Positions 38,212 through 47,316 of a DNA stretch of 64,000 bases are shown here, one piece after another. How positions within the stretch are numbered: the stretch's first letter is position 1; each line of letters begins with the position of its first letter. The notes beneath the pieces were generated by a model. That model did no database searches, was not told the DNA's origin, and saw only the letters and a list, made by a program, of their open reading frames with translations. The stretch comes from Paracoccus sp. R12_2. Its GTDB lineage: Bacteria; Pseudomonadota; Alphaproteobacteria; Rhodobacterales; Rhodobacteraceae. Location of the stretch: assembly GCF_017744015.1 (NCBI RefSeq), contig NZ_JAGHRA010000005.1, forward strand, positions 62,001-126,000. The letters are read 5' to 3'. The position numbers and the translations under genes were made by a program.

Positions 38212-39614
38212 TGACCCAATTGAGCCGCCGTGCTGTTCTGGGCGCCGCGTTAAGTCTGCCTGCCGCCCGCCTGTGGGGGCAGGATGTCGGTCTGGCGCAA
38301 CGGCCGCCCGTCAGACCGATCCCCGATGCGGCAGAGCTGGTCGCAGCGTCGCGCCTGCGCGGAACGGTCGGATACGCGCTGCTTGACGACCGCGGCACGC
38401 TTCTGGACGGCGCTTTGGCGTCAGAGCCCTTGCCGCCGGCCAGCACCATGAAAGTGCTGACGGCGTTATATGCCCTTGCCCGGCTGGGTCCCGATCATCG
38501 GTTCCGGACCCGCGTCGTTCGCGCGGGTGACATGCTGGTTCTGGTCGGGGGCGGTGATCCGATCCTGTCCAGCGATGATCTGGAAACGCTGGCCGCCGAT
38601 CTGGTCGCGTCGGGTCAGACCAGCCCCGCACGCTTCGCGGTGTGGGGCGGTGCGCTGCCGCGACTGACCGAAATCGTCCCGGATCAGCCCGATCATCTGG
38701 CCTATAATCCTGCCGTTTCGGGAATGATCCTGAATTTCAACCGTGTGCATCTGGGCTGGCGTCATGTCGGCGGCGGTTTGCAGATGCGGCTCGAGGCACG
38801 CGCCGCCGCGAATTCGCCACGCGCCTATACCGTCACCGCCCAGCCCGTCGATCAGCGCAACCTGTTCACATATCGCGCGGATGATCGTGTCGAACACTGG
38901 TCCGTGGCGCGGTCCGCCTTGGCTCGGCCCGGAAGCCGCTGGCTGCCGGTTCGCAGGCCCGAACTATATGCCGGCGACGTGTTCCAGACGCTGTGCCGCG
39001 CCAAGGGGTTGGTGTTGCCATCGCCCGAAGTGATCGATGTCCTTCCTGCTGGCGATGAGATCGTGGCGCATGGCAGCCAGAGACTGGACCGAATTCTGCG
39101 TGACATGCTGTATTACTCGACCAACCTGACCGCCGAGGTGGTGGGCCTGCACGCAAGCGGGGCCAGCGATCCGGCGGCGTCGGCACGACGGATGCAGGGT
39201 TGGTTGCGCGATCAGGGATTGGGTGACGGCTTCGATCTGGCCGATCATTCGGGGTTGTCCGATACCAGCCGTGTGACGGCCGAGGGGCTTGCACGCGCAA
39301 TCCTGTTGGCTGAAGGTGCGGCGGAACTGGGATCCCTGCTGAAACGGGATCCACTTTCCGAGGATCTGGGTACGCCTGCCTCGCAAAGCTACGAGGTTGC
39401 CGCCAAGACCGGCACCTTGAACTTCGTCTCGAATCTGGCAGGTCGCATTGGCACGGATGGGCGACAGGGTGTCTTCGCGATCCTGTGTACGGATCAGCCG
39501 CGTCACATCGCGACCTCGGGCACCGACTTGCCTGCCGGAGTGCGCGGCTGGACGCGGCAGGCGAAAACCCTGCAACGCCAGCTTCTGGCGTCATGGGCGC
39601 AGCGATATCTGTAG
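38211..39614 (+). CDS. dacB: D-alanyl-D-alanine carboxypeptidase/endopeptidase, PBP4 type
   Basis: 467 residues, peptidase family S13. A twin-arginine-like signal (LSRRAVLG) suggests export to the periplasm. Active-site motifs: Ser78-Thr-Met-Lys81 (SxxK), Ser-Thr-Asn in YYSTNLT, and KTG in AAKTGTLN. It trims or cuts peptidoglycan cross-links. TAATG overlap with nadD. Confidence 0.9.
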   Translation: MTQLSRRAVLGAALSLPAARLWGQDVGLAQRPPVRPIPDAAELVAASRLRGTVGYALLDDRGTLLDGALASEPLPPASTMKVLTALYALARLGPDHRFRTRVVRAGDMLVLVGGGDPILSSDDLETLAADLVASGQTSPARFAVWGGALPRLTEIVPDQPDHLAYNPAVSGMILNFNRVHLGWRHVGGGLQMRLEARAAANSPRAYTVTAQPVDQRNLFTYRADDRVEHWSVARSALARPGSRWLPVRRPELYAGDVFQTLCRAKGLVLPSPEVIDVLPAGDEIVAHGSQRLDRILRDMLYYSTNLTAEVVGLHASGASDPAASARRMQGWLRDQGLGDGFDLADHSGLSDTSRVTAEGLARAILLAEGAAELGSLLKRDPLSEDLGTPASQSYEVAAKTGTLNFVSNLAGRIGTDGRQGVFAILCTDQPRHIATSGTDLPAGVRGWTRQAKTLQRQLLASWAQRYL

Positions 39615-39620
39615 AAGGCG

Positions 39621-40043
39621 TCAGAGAACGCGGTGACGCACCTGCGCCGACAGCTCGATGGCGGCGGCATGCAGGCGGGCGATCGACATCTGGTCGCGGA
39701 TCTCGGCCAGCATCTCGATCTCGTTCTCGTAAAGCCTGCCATCCGCCGCGGCCACGTCGCAAGCCAATGCATAGGCGGTTTCATACAACTTCTCTGGCAG
39801 CGCATCCCGGACCAGCCCGAACAACGCATCCAGCCCGTCTTCGTCCTCGAACAATGAGATCACGGTCTGGCTGACCGCACGAATGCGGCTTTCATCATAG
39901 TCCGCAAAGACCGGCGCGTGATCGACATTGCGCTGAATCGCCACGAGTTCCGAGGTTCGCATCGTTTCGTCCGAGGCCGAAACGGCAACCATCACCGCGA
40001 CAAGCGCATCGCAGGGCGAGAAAGAGGGCAGTTCGGCGGTCAT
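39621..40043 (-). CDS. TerB-like tellurite resistance family protein
   Basis: 140 residues, all-alpha, with two acidic metal-binding-like segments characteristic of TerB (VAVSASDETM near the start and VAAADGRLYENE near residue 100). Cytoplasmic. No other ter genes are near, so a role in tellurite resistance is not implied. AGGAGA is 8 nt before the ATG at 40043. Convergent with dacB. Confidence 0.75.
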   Translation of the reverse strand: MTAELPSFSPCDALVAVMVAVSASDETMRTSELVAIQRNVDHAPVFADYDESRIRAVSQTVISLFEDEDGLDALFGLVRDALPEKLYETAYALACDVAAADGRLYENEIEMLAEIRDQMSIARLHAAAIELSAQVRHRVL

Positions 40044-40131
40044 GCTGACGTCTCCTGATGATGGGTTCAAATTATTGACGATTCCGCCTGCTTTCAATAT
40101 GGCGTCGAAGGCTTGGAACAGGAGCTGAATC

Positions 40132-41721
40132 ATGACAACCCTGCGCGACGCTGCGATGACATCGAAGGCTTGGCCGTTCGAGGAGGCGCGCCGGGTGCTG
40201 AAACGCTATGAGAAGAAAGATCCCGAAAAGGGGTTCGTTCTGTTCGAGACGGGTTACGGCCCGTCCGGCCTGCCTCATATCGGGACATTCGGTGAGGTCG
40301 CGCGCACGACCATGATCCGCCGCGCATTCGAGATGATCAGCGATATTCCGACCCGGCTGATCTGCTTTTCGGATGACATGGACGGCATGCGCAAGGTGCC
40401 CGACAATGTTCCGCAACAGGAAATGCTGCACCAGCATCTGCAAAAGCCGCTGACCAGCGTGCCCGATCCGTTCGGCCGGTATGACAGCTTCGGCGGGCAC
40501 AACAATGCGATGCTGCGCCGCTTTCTGGATACGTTCGGGTTCGAATACGAATTCATCAGCGCGACCGAGTTCTACAAGTCCGGGCGCTTTGACGAGACGT
40601 TGCTGCGCGCGGCCGAGAAATATGACCAGATCATGCAGGTCATGCTGGCCAGCCTGCGCGAGGAGCGACAGCAGACCTATAGCTGCTTCCTGCCGATCAG
40701 TCCCACAACCGGACGGGTGCTGTATGTCCCGATCAAGCATGTCGACGCGGCAGCCGGCACGATCACCTTCGACGAGGACGGGCAGGAATTGACGCTGCCG
40801 GTCACGGGCGGACAGGTGAAGCTGCAGTGGAAGCCCGATTTCGGCGCGCGGTGGGCGGCGCTGGATGTCGACTTCGAGATGTACGGCAAGGATCACAGCA
40901 CGAACACGCCGATCTATGACCGCATCTGCGAGATTCTTGGGGGCCGGAAGCCCGAACATTTCACCTATGAGCTGTTCCTTGACCAGCACGGGCAGAAGAT
41001 CAGCAAGTCCAAGGGCAACGGCCTGTCGATCGACGAATGGCTGACCTATGCGGCAACAGAAAGCCTGTCCTATTTCATGTTTCAGAAGCCGAAAACGGCC
41101 AAGCGCATGTATTTCGACGTGATCCCGAAGGCGGTGGACGAATATCACCAGCAACTGCGCGCCTTTCCGGATCAGACGCCTGAACAGCAGCTTGCCAATC
41201 CGGTCTTTCACATCAATGGCGGTCAGGTGCCTGTGTCGGACATGGTCGTGCCATTCCAGATGCTGCTGAACCTCGCCTCGGTCGCGGGGGCCAGCGGCAA
41301 GGACGGGCTGTGGGGCTTTATCCGGCGTTACGCGCCCGAGGCCAGTCCCGAAACCCATCCGGGCCTGGATCAGGCGGCGGGATTTGCGCTGCGCTATTTC
41401 AAGGATTTTGTCGCACCGTCCCGGACATTCCGTGCGCCCAACGAAATCGAACGTCGCGCGATGGAGGATCTGGCCGGGCGATTGGCTGCGTGGGACCAGC
41501 CCGCCGATCCCGAGGCATTGCAGTCGATGGTCTTTGCTGTCGGCAAGGACCACGGGTTCGAGCCGCTGCGCGACTGGTTCGCGGCCCTGTATCAGGTGTT
41601 GCTGGGCGCCGATCAGGGGCCGCGGTTCGGCGGGTTCGTGGCGCTTTACGGCATCGACGAAACGCGCGGTCTGATTGAACGCGCGCTGGCCGGCGAGTTG
41701 GCGGACGGGACCGCGACCTAA
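40132..41721 (+). CDS. lysK: Lysyl-tRNA synthetase, class I
   Basis: 529 residues, archaeal-type class I LysRS, the form used by most alphaproteobacteria instead of class II LysS. The HIGH-type motif is PHIGTFGE (about residues 49-56) and the KMSKS-type motif is KISKSKGNG (about residues 292-300). It charges tRNA-Lys. Single gene with AGGAG upstream. An upstream-looking extension is not needed. Confidence 0.95.
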   Translation: MTTLRDAAMTSKAWPFEEARRVLKRYEKKDPEKGFVLFETGYGPSGLPHIGTFGEVARTTMIRRAFEMISDIPTRLICFSDDMDGMRKVPDNVPQQEMLHQHLQKPLTSVPDPFGRYDSFGGHNNAMLRRFLDTFGFEYEFISATEFYKSGRFDETLLRAAEKYDQIMQVMLASLREERQQTYSCFLPISPTTGRVLYVPIKHVDAAAGTITFDEDGQELTLPVTGGQVKLQWKPDFGARWAALDVDFEMYGKDHSTNTPIYDRICEILGGRKPEHFTYELFLDQHGQKISKSKGNGLSIDEWLTYAATESLSYFMFQKPKTAKRMYFDVIPKAVDEYHQQLRAFPDQTPEQQLANPVFHINGGQVPVSDMVVPFQMLLNLASVAGASGKDGLWGFIRRYAPEASPETHPGLDQAAGFALRYFKDFVAPSRTFRAPNEIERRAMEDLAGRLAAWDQPADPEALQSMVFAVGKDHGFEPLRDWFAALYQVLLGADQGPRFGGFVALYGIDETRGLIERALAGELADGTAT

Positions 41722-41857
41722 ATCCGGGTGTTGCCGGAACACGCGTTGCACCGTTCGCCGCGTTCACCGTCGGTTAAGCTTTCGCAAACTATTTCTTCAG
41801 GTATCACGCGGGGTCATGTCACGGACCCGTTTGCGCACCGCCTTGAGGAGATAGGAC

Positions 41858-44152
41858 ATGAACATTGCGATCACCAACGGGCTGCTGCTGATGCCGCCGG
41901 CGTTTCGCGCCGGTCTGAATGCATGGTCACGCAGCGATGGTACCTCGGGCAGTGCGACCTGGGCCAGTGCCGACAATGCCGGCATCAATCCTTCGGATCA
42001 GGATTTCGGCACCTGTCTTGAAATCCTCAAGCAGCAGACGACGACCAGCATCCGGTTCATGGGCGAGACGCCGATGATCCCGGGCGTCTATCTGCGCATC
42101 TCGGCGCGGGTCAAGGCAGTGGCGGGCCCGCTGTGCAGCGTGCGCATCGCGGGGTGGGCAGGCGATGGCGGCAGAAATCATGTCTCGGGGTTGACCGAAA
42201 CCGGTCCGACGTTGCCGTTGCAGACGCATAACGAGGTGGTCGAGGTCAGTGCGATCGTCGGCGTAGGCGCGCGCGGTGGGGTGAACATGCCATGGGGCAC
42301 CCGGCCGGTCTTTGGCCATTTCGGTCTGGACCTGATCGGTGCCAATGGCGGCGCGATACGCGTCGAATCGATTCGGATCGAAGACGTCACCGCCGCTTTC
42401 GTCCCGTCGCTGATCGACTGGGTGGATGTGCGGGACTATGGCGGGGTCGGTGACGGGGTCACCAATGATCGAGACGCATTCATGGCTGCGGACAACGCCG
42501 CGAATGGCGGGTGGATCCTTGTGCCGGAAGGCAGTTTTCGGATCGTTGGCGACATCGGCATCCGCAGTCCGATCCGCTTCAAGGGCAGGCTAACCACGCC
42601 CGATTCCACGCGCGTGTCCTTTCTGGAAAGTTTCGACTTTCCGACCTATGCGGATGCGTTCGGAGACGAGACGCTGGGGTTCCGCAAGGCTTTGCAGGCG
42701 TTGTTCGGGTATACCGACCATGTTGCCCTGGATCTGTGCGGCCGCAGGGTCGATCTGACTGAACCGATGGTCATCTCGGACATCGCGCCGGACCTGGCGG
42801 ATTTTTCCAATCGCCGGGTCATCTGCAATGGCAGTGTGATGTCGGTGAACGGTCCGGCATGGCAGACCGGCACCAGCAGCAGCCGCGCGACCTACAACCC
42901 GGCGAACCCGTTGCGGCTGACGGATGTCGTCAACGTCGCTGCGGTCGAGATCGGCAGCCGGGTGATCGGCAACGGCGTCGGTCGCGAGGTCTATGTCAAC
43001 GGAAAGAATGTCAGCGAGGGTTGGCTGAGCCTGTCACAACCGCTGTATGGCGGTGCCAGCACGCGCAATTACAGCTTTGAACGATATCGCTACATGTTCG
43101 ACTTTTCGGGCATGGAAAAGCTGGACCGGCTGAACTTTGTCGATCTGGACCTGAACTGTCAGGGTGTCGGCAGCGCGATCATGCTGCCACCCGACGGTGA
43201 GATGATCGCGGTGCGCGACTGCTATATCACCCGCCCCAAGGACCGCGCGATCACCTCGATCGGCAAGGGTTGTCAGGACTTGCTGGTGGATCGATGCCAG
43301 TTCCTGTCAGACGAGATGACCCTGCCGGCACAGCAGCGCCATACCATCGCCATCAACGTGAACGGCAACGACGTGAAGATGCGCAACAACCGGTTTGTCC
43401 GTTTTGCCCACTTCATGGTCGCGGCGGGTGGCGGGCACATCGTCAGCGGAAACCACTGGTTCCAAGGCGACAACAGCAATGACGGGCTGCGCTATGCGGG
43501 GCTGGTTCTGACCCAGACGAATATCCAGACGACGATCTCGGGCAACTATATCGACAACGCCTCGATCGAATGGACCAATGAACACAGCGCCTATCCCGAT
43601 TTCACGGGCGGCGAATACAGCTTTGGCGGCCTGACCATCACCGGCAATACCTGCCTGTGCAGTCGCACGGTGCCCTGGTTCACCTGGCTGACGGTCAAGC
43701 CCTATGGAACCGGGCACTACATCCACGGCCTTACCGTTGCCGGTAACGTGTTCAAGGCGCTTTACAATTCGATCGACCGGATCGAGCGCGTGGATACCTC
43801 GATCGCCGATCTGGACTACAACAACATGCGCAACGTCCAGTTCGAGGCCAATACCTTCAACGGCATCTCGAATTATGTCTCCAACCCACTGATGGTGCAG
43901 CATACCCAGAACAGCCTGTCCAGCAGTTGGACCTTGCCGGTGATCCAGGGGTTGCCCTTCCAGGGCTGGGCCAAATCGATCCAGTCGGTGGTCCTTGAAG
44001 GGCCGATCACCAACGCATCAGGAAACAGACTTGATGCGATGCCTTGGGTGCAGGGCTTTGTCGGATCCAGCAAACGCCAGATCCGCGTGAACTGGAGCAC
44101 CCCGGTGAAGGGGAATATCTGCGTCTATGCGCGCATGGATCGTCCTGTCTGA
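41858..44152 (+). CDS. Large right-handed beta-helix protein (pectate lyase/GH28-like)
   Basis: 764 residues. The N-terminal ~185 residues look like a beta-rich carbohydrate-binding domain. From about residue 190 the pectate_lyase_3 signature DYGGVGDGVTNDRDAF begins a long right-handed parallel beta-helix with many ITGNT/VSGNHW-type turns. No signal peptide is visible, which is unusual for a polysaccharide-acting enzyme. The beta-helix with a glycan-binding front end also resembles phage tailspikes and exopolysaccharide-processing proteins. GAGGAG upstream; alone between lysK and a terminator. Function not assigned. Confidence 0.75.
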   Translation: MNIAITNGLLLMPPAFRAGLNAWSRSDGTSGSATWASADNAGINPSDQDFGTCLEILKQQTTTSIRFMGETPMIPGVYLRISARVKAVAGPLCSVRIAGWAGDGGRNHVSGLTETGPTLPLQTHNEVVEVSAIVGVGARGGVNMPWGTRPVFGHFGLDLIGANGGAIRVESIRIEDVTAAFVPSLIDWVDVRDYGGVGDGVTNDRDAFMAADNAANGGWILVPEGSFRIVGDIGIRSPIRFKGRLTTPDSTRVSFLESFDFPTYADAFGDETLGFRKALQALFGYTDHVALDLCGRRVDLTEPMVISDIAPDLADFSNRRVICNGSVMSVNGPAWQTGTSSSRATYNPANPLRLTDVVNVAAVEIGSRVIGNGVGREVYVNGKNVSEGWLSLSQPLYGGASTRNYSFERYRYMFDFSGMEKLDRLNFVDLDLNCQGVGSAIMLPPDGEMIAVRDCYITRPKDRAITSIGKGCQDLLVDRCQFLSDEMTLPAQQRHTIAINVNGNDVKMRNNRFVRFAHFMVAAGGGHIVSGNHWFQGDNSNDGLRYAGLVLTQTNIQTTISGNYIDNASIEWTNEHSAYPDFTGGEYSFGGLTITGNTCLCSRTVPWFTWLTVKPYGTGHYIHGLTVAGNVFKALYNSIDRIERVDTSIADLDYNNMRNVQFEANTFNGISNYVSNPLMVQHTQNSLSSSWTLPVIQGLPFQGWAKSIQSVVLEGPITNASGNRLDAMPWVQGFVGSSKRQIRVNWSTPVKGNICVYARMDRPV

Positions 44153-44178
44153 GGCGGATCCAGTTTCGGATGCCAAGG

Positions 44179-44213
44179 CGCCCCCATGAGCCGGAAGGTC
44201 ATGGGGGCGTTTT
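44179..44213 (+). terminator. Rho-independent terminator after the beta-helix gene
   Basis: A perfect 11-bp stem (44179-44189 with 44199-44209, 9-nt loop) followed by TTTT. The right arm overlaps the stop codon of the convergent HugZ-like gene. Confidence 0.88.
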
Positions 44214-44693
44214 CGCATTTTCGCCGCGAAGGTCCTGATCCGTCAGCCGGAAGGCCGCACCGAAACCTGCGTTCAACAGCCCGCGCTGTGGCGTCAGCGA
44301 CCAGAACCGGAAATCCGGCAGATCAATGAACAGCCGCGAGCGTGGATGCCGTTGCAACCAGCGATCACGGATATCGGCGTTCGCGGGCAGCAGCCGGGCC
44401 GTCACCTGCAGCGACAGGCGCGGCCAGGTCATCGGATCGCCCTTCTCCTCGGTCTGCTCAACCAGCAGCCCTGCCCGGGGATCGCGGGCCAGCGCCTCAC
44501 TGTGTGTTGCGATTCCCGCCAGAAGGGCCGTCATCGTTCCGTCGCCGGCGGTCTGACAGAGGATGCGGGCCTGATGAGGATGGCCCGATCGCGGATCAAG
44601 GACGGCCAGCGTCGCATGCCGCATCCGGTCCAGCATCGACATCAGCACCGAGCGGGCGCGGTCGTCGGGGGGCTGGAATCGAGGTTCGCTCAT
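44199..44693 (-). CDS. Pyridoxamine phosphate oxidase-like/HugZ family protein
   Basis: 164 residues with the split-barrel FMN/haem-binding fold of the pyridoxamine 5'-phosphate oxidase superfamily; the HATLAVLDPRSGHPHQARI opening strand and the PRLSLQVTARL strand are typical of HugZ-like proteins. Possible roles are haem degradation or flavin-dependent reduction. The C-terminal His-rich haem-binding tail of HugZ is not present. Single gene. Confidence 0.7.
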   Translation of the reverse strand: MSEPRFQPPDDRARSVLMSMLDRMRHATLAVLDPRSGHPHQARILCQTAGDGTMTALLAGIATHSEALARDPRAGLLVEQTEEKGDPMTWPRLSLQVTARLLPANADIRDRWLQRHPRSRLFIDLPDFRFWSLTPQRGLLNAGFGAAFRLTDQDLRGENAKTPP

Positions 44694-44779
44694 GCCATGA
44701 TCTAGCTGGCGCGTTGCTCGCTTTGCAACAGATCAGGCGAGGTGTCGCCTGGCACAGCCCGTTCGCGCAGTTGTGAAGA

Positions 44780-44819
44780 TTTACAAATTAGCTAATGTAT
44801 CGGTCAATAAATTTACAAA
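44780..44819 (+). repeat. TTTACAAA direct repeats upstream of acs
   Basis: Two identical octamers (44780-44787 and 44812-44819), 32 bp apart (about three helical turns, same face), in a strongly AT-rich stretch (44775-44875) ending 80 bp before acs. Likely a regulator-binding or promoter region for the acetate operon; the regulator is unknown. Confidence 0.45.
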
Positions 44820-44957
44820 AAAATCGTTATTTAAAAATTACTTAACATCAAGCTCTGTTTGTGATTAACATTCCCGCAGGATTGCCGTGCATCCTGTGCG
44901 TGACGCTTGCGCGCGCTTTGGTCGATGGCCGGGACATTGCTGCGAGGAGGGGATTAC

Positions 44958-46913
44958 ATGAGCTCTGAAAACGTTGGAAAACATGCCATTCCGGCAGGTT
45001 TCGAAAATGCCCATGCGGGGCCTGCGGATTATCAACGGCTGTATGCCGAATCGATCAACGATCCTGACGGTTTCTGGGGGCGCGAGGGCAAGCGGCTGGA
45101 CTGGATCCAGCCCTATACCAAGGTCAAGAACACCGATTTCACCTTCGGTCAGGTCAGCATCAAGTGGTTCGAAGACGGCGTTCTGAATGCCAGCGTCAAC
45201 TGCGTTGACCGGCACCTGGAACGGCGTGGCGAGCAGACGGCGATCATCTTCGAGCCCGACGATCCCAAGGCCGAGGCGCAATATATCACCTATAATCAGC
45301 TTTCCGAAAATGTGAACCGGATGGCGAATGTCCTGCTGAGCCAGGGCGTGATGCGCGGCGACCGCGTGGTGATCTATCTGCCGATGATCCCCGAGGCAGC
45401 CTATGCGATGCTGGCCTGCGCCCGGATCGGTGCGATCCACTCCATCGTCTTCGCCGGTTTTTCCCCCGATGCATTGGCCAACCGCATCAACGACAGCGGC
45501 GCCAAGGTCGTCATCACCGCCGACAGCGCGCCGCGCGGTGGGCGCAAGACCAATCTGAAGTCGAATGCAGATGCGGCGCTGCTGCATTGTTCGGACAGTG
45601 TGCGATGCCTGGTCGTCAAGCACACCGGCGACCAGACGACCTGGGTCGAGGGCCGCGACGTGGATGTGAAGGCGCAGATGCAAGAGGTCAGCCCGGATTG
45701 CCCGCCGCGCCCGATGAATGCCGAGGATCCGCTTTTCGTGCTGTATACCTCTGGCTCGACGGGCAAGCCGAAGGGCGTCGTACATTCGACCGGCGGCTAT
45801 CTGGTCTTCGCCGCGATGACCCATCAATACACCTTCGACTATCACGAAGGCGACGTGTTCTGGTGCACCGCGGATGTGGGCTGGGTGACCGGCCACAGCT
45901 ATATCGTCTATGGTCCGCTGGCGAACGGCGCGACCACGCTGATGTTCGAAGGCGTGCCGACCTGGCCTGACGCCGGTCGCTTCTGGGAAGTCTGCGCCAA
46001 GCACAAGGTCAACCAGTTCTACACTGCGCCGACCGCCATTCGCGCGCTGATGGGCAAGGGCACCGAATTCGTCGAGAAACACGACCTGTCCAGCCTGCGT
46101 CTGCTTGGCACCGTGGGCGAGCCGATCAACCCGGAAGCCTGGAACTGGTATAATGAGAATGTCGGCAAGGGGCGCTGCCCGATCGTTGATACATGGTGGC
46201 AGACCGAAACCGGCGGCCACCTGATCACGCCGCTTCCCGGTGCGATCGAGACCAAGGCCGGTTCGGCGACACTGCCGTTCTTCGGGATCAAGCCCGCCGT
46301 TCTTGATCCCAACAGTGCCGAAATGATTGAGGGCGATCCGGCCGAGGGCGTGCTGTGCATCGCCGACAGCTGGCCCGGCCAGATGCGCACCGTCTGGGGC
46401 GATCACCAACGCTTCATGGAAACATATTTCCAGCAGTATCCGGGTTATTACTTCACCGGCGACGGCTGTCGCCGCGACGAAGATGGCTATTACTGGATCA
46501 CCGGCCGCGTGGACGACGTCATCAATGTCAGCGGCCACCGCATGGGCACCGCCGAGGTCGAAAGCGCGCTGGTCGCCCATGACAAGGTCGCCGAGGCCGC
46601 CGTGGTCGGATATCCGCATCCGGTCAAGGGGCAGGGGATCTATGCCTATGTCACGCTGATGAACGGCGTGGAACCCAGCGACGAACTGCGCGCGGAACTG
46701 GAGAAATGGGTCCGGACCGAGATCGGCCCGATTGCCAAGCCGGACCTGATCCAGTGGGCGCCGGGAATGCCCAAGACCCGGTCGGGCAAGATCATGCGCC
46801 GCATCCTGCGCAAGATCGCCGAGAACGACTATGGCGCGCTTGGCGACACCTCGACCCTGGCTGAGCCCGAGGTCGTGGACGAACTGATCGAGAACCGGAT
46901 GAACCGGGGCTGA
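44958..46913 (+). CDS. acs: Acetyl-CoA synthetase
   Basis: 651 residues, AMP-forming acetate-CoA ligase. Adenylation motif [12 protein letters not shown], the hinge [13 protein letters not shown], and the C-terminal lysine motif SGKIMRR (site of regulatory acetylation in homologues) are all intact. Activates acetate to acetyl-CoA. Preceded by a very strong ribosome binding site (GAGGAGGGG). It heads acs-DUF4212-actP, the usual acetate-scavenging unit, and would also consume acetate made by ethanol oxidation (quinoprotein genes at 55-59 kb). Confidence 0.95.
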   Translation: MSSENVGKHAIPAGFENAHAGPADYQRLYAESINDPDGFWGREGKRLDWIQPYTKVKNTDFTFGQVSIKWFEDGVLNASVNCVDRHLERRGEQTAIIFEPDDPKAEAQYITYNQLSENVNRMANVLLSQGVMRGDRVVIYLPMIPEAAYAMLACARIGAIHSIVFAGFSPDALANRINDSGAKVVITADSAPRGGRKTNLKSNADAALLHCSDSVRCLVVKHTGDQTTWVEGRDVDVKAQMQEVSPDCPPRPMNAEDPLFVLYTSGSTGKPKGVVHSTGGYLVFAAMTHQYTFDYHEGDVFWCTADVGWVTGHSYIVYGPLANGATTLMFEGVPTWPDAGRFWEVCAKHKVNQFYTAPTAIRALMGKGTEFVEKHDLSSLRLLGTVGEPINPEAWNWYNENVGKGRCPIVDTWWQTETGGHLITPLPGAIETKAGSATLPFFGIKPAVLDPNSAEMIEGDPAEGVLCIADSWPGQMRTVWGDHQRFMETYFQQYPGYYFTGDGCRRDEDGYYWITGRVDDVINVSGHRMGTAEVESALVAHDKVAEAAVVGYPHPVKGQGIYAYVTLMNGVEPSDELRAELEKWVRTEIGPIAKPDLIQWAPGMPKTRSGKIMRRILRKIAENDYGALGDTSTLAEPEVVDELIENRMNRG

Positions 46914-46930
46914 TCCATCGACAGACGAAC

Positions 46931-46988
46931 GGGGCCGCATGTCGGCCCCGGCAAGCCGCCCCGGCCTTTCCGCCGGGAACCGGGGCGG
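46931..46988 (+). promoter_or_regulatory. Tandem GC hairpins between acs and DUF4212
   Basis: Two stems: GGGGCCG/CGGCCCC (46931-46937, 46943-46949) and a 9-bp CCGCCCCGG/CCGGGGCGG (46956-46964, 46980-46988). No T-run follows, so partial termination or mRNA processing that uncouples acs from the symporter genes is more likely than full termination. Confidence 0.5.
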
Positions 46989-47046
46989 TGTGTCCAAAGC
47001 AATGGCGGAAAGAGGGTCAAGTCTGAACAGGGAGGGTCCGAAGGAC

Positions 47047-47304
47047 ATGAGTGACAGACAATCATCGAACGCCTATTGGCAGGCCAATCTGAAGATCATC
47101 TATATCTGCATCGCGATCTGGGCACTTGTGTCCTATGGCTTTGCGATCATCCTCAGGCCGCTGCTTTCGGGCATCAAGATCGGCGGGACCGATCTGGGCT
47201 TCTGGTTCGCGCAGCAAGGCTCGATCCTGGTCTTCATTGCACTGATTTTCTTCTACGCGTGGCGGATGAACAAGCTCGACCGCGACCACGGCGTGGACGA
47301 GTGA
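47047..47304 (+). CDS. DUF4212 small subunit of acetate symporter
   Basis: 85 residues, two transmembrane helices (about residues 15-37 and 50-68) joined by a short loop and a charged C-terminus. DUF4212 proteins are always encoded directly before VC_2705-type sodium:solute symporters and are thought to be their small subunit. GGAGGG/AAGGA upstream; 12 nt before the symporter gene. Confidence 0.87.
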   Translation: MSDRQSSNAYWQANLKIIYICIAIWALVSYGFAIILRPLLSGIKIGGTDLGFWFAQQGSILVFIALIFFYAWRMNKLDRDHGVDE

Positions 47305-47316
47305 GGGGGACGTAAC

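Noticed and set aside
39621..40043. Tellurite resistance determinant
   Set aside because: Only a lone TerB-like protein; none of the other ter genes is present.
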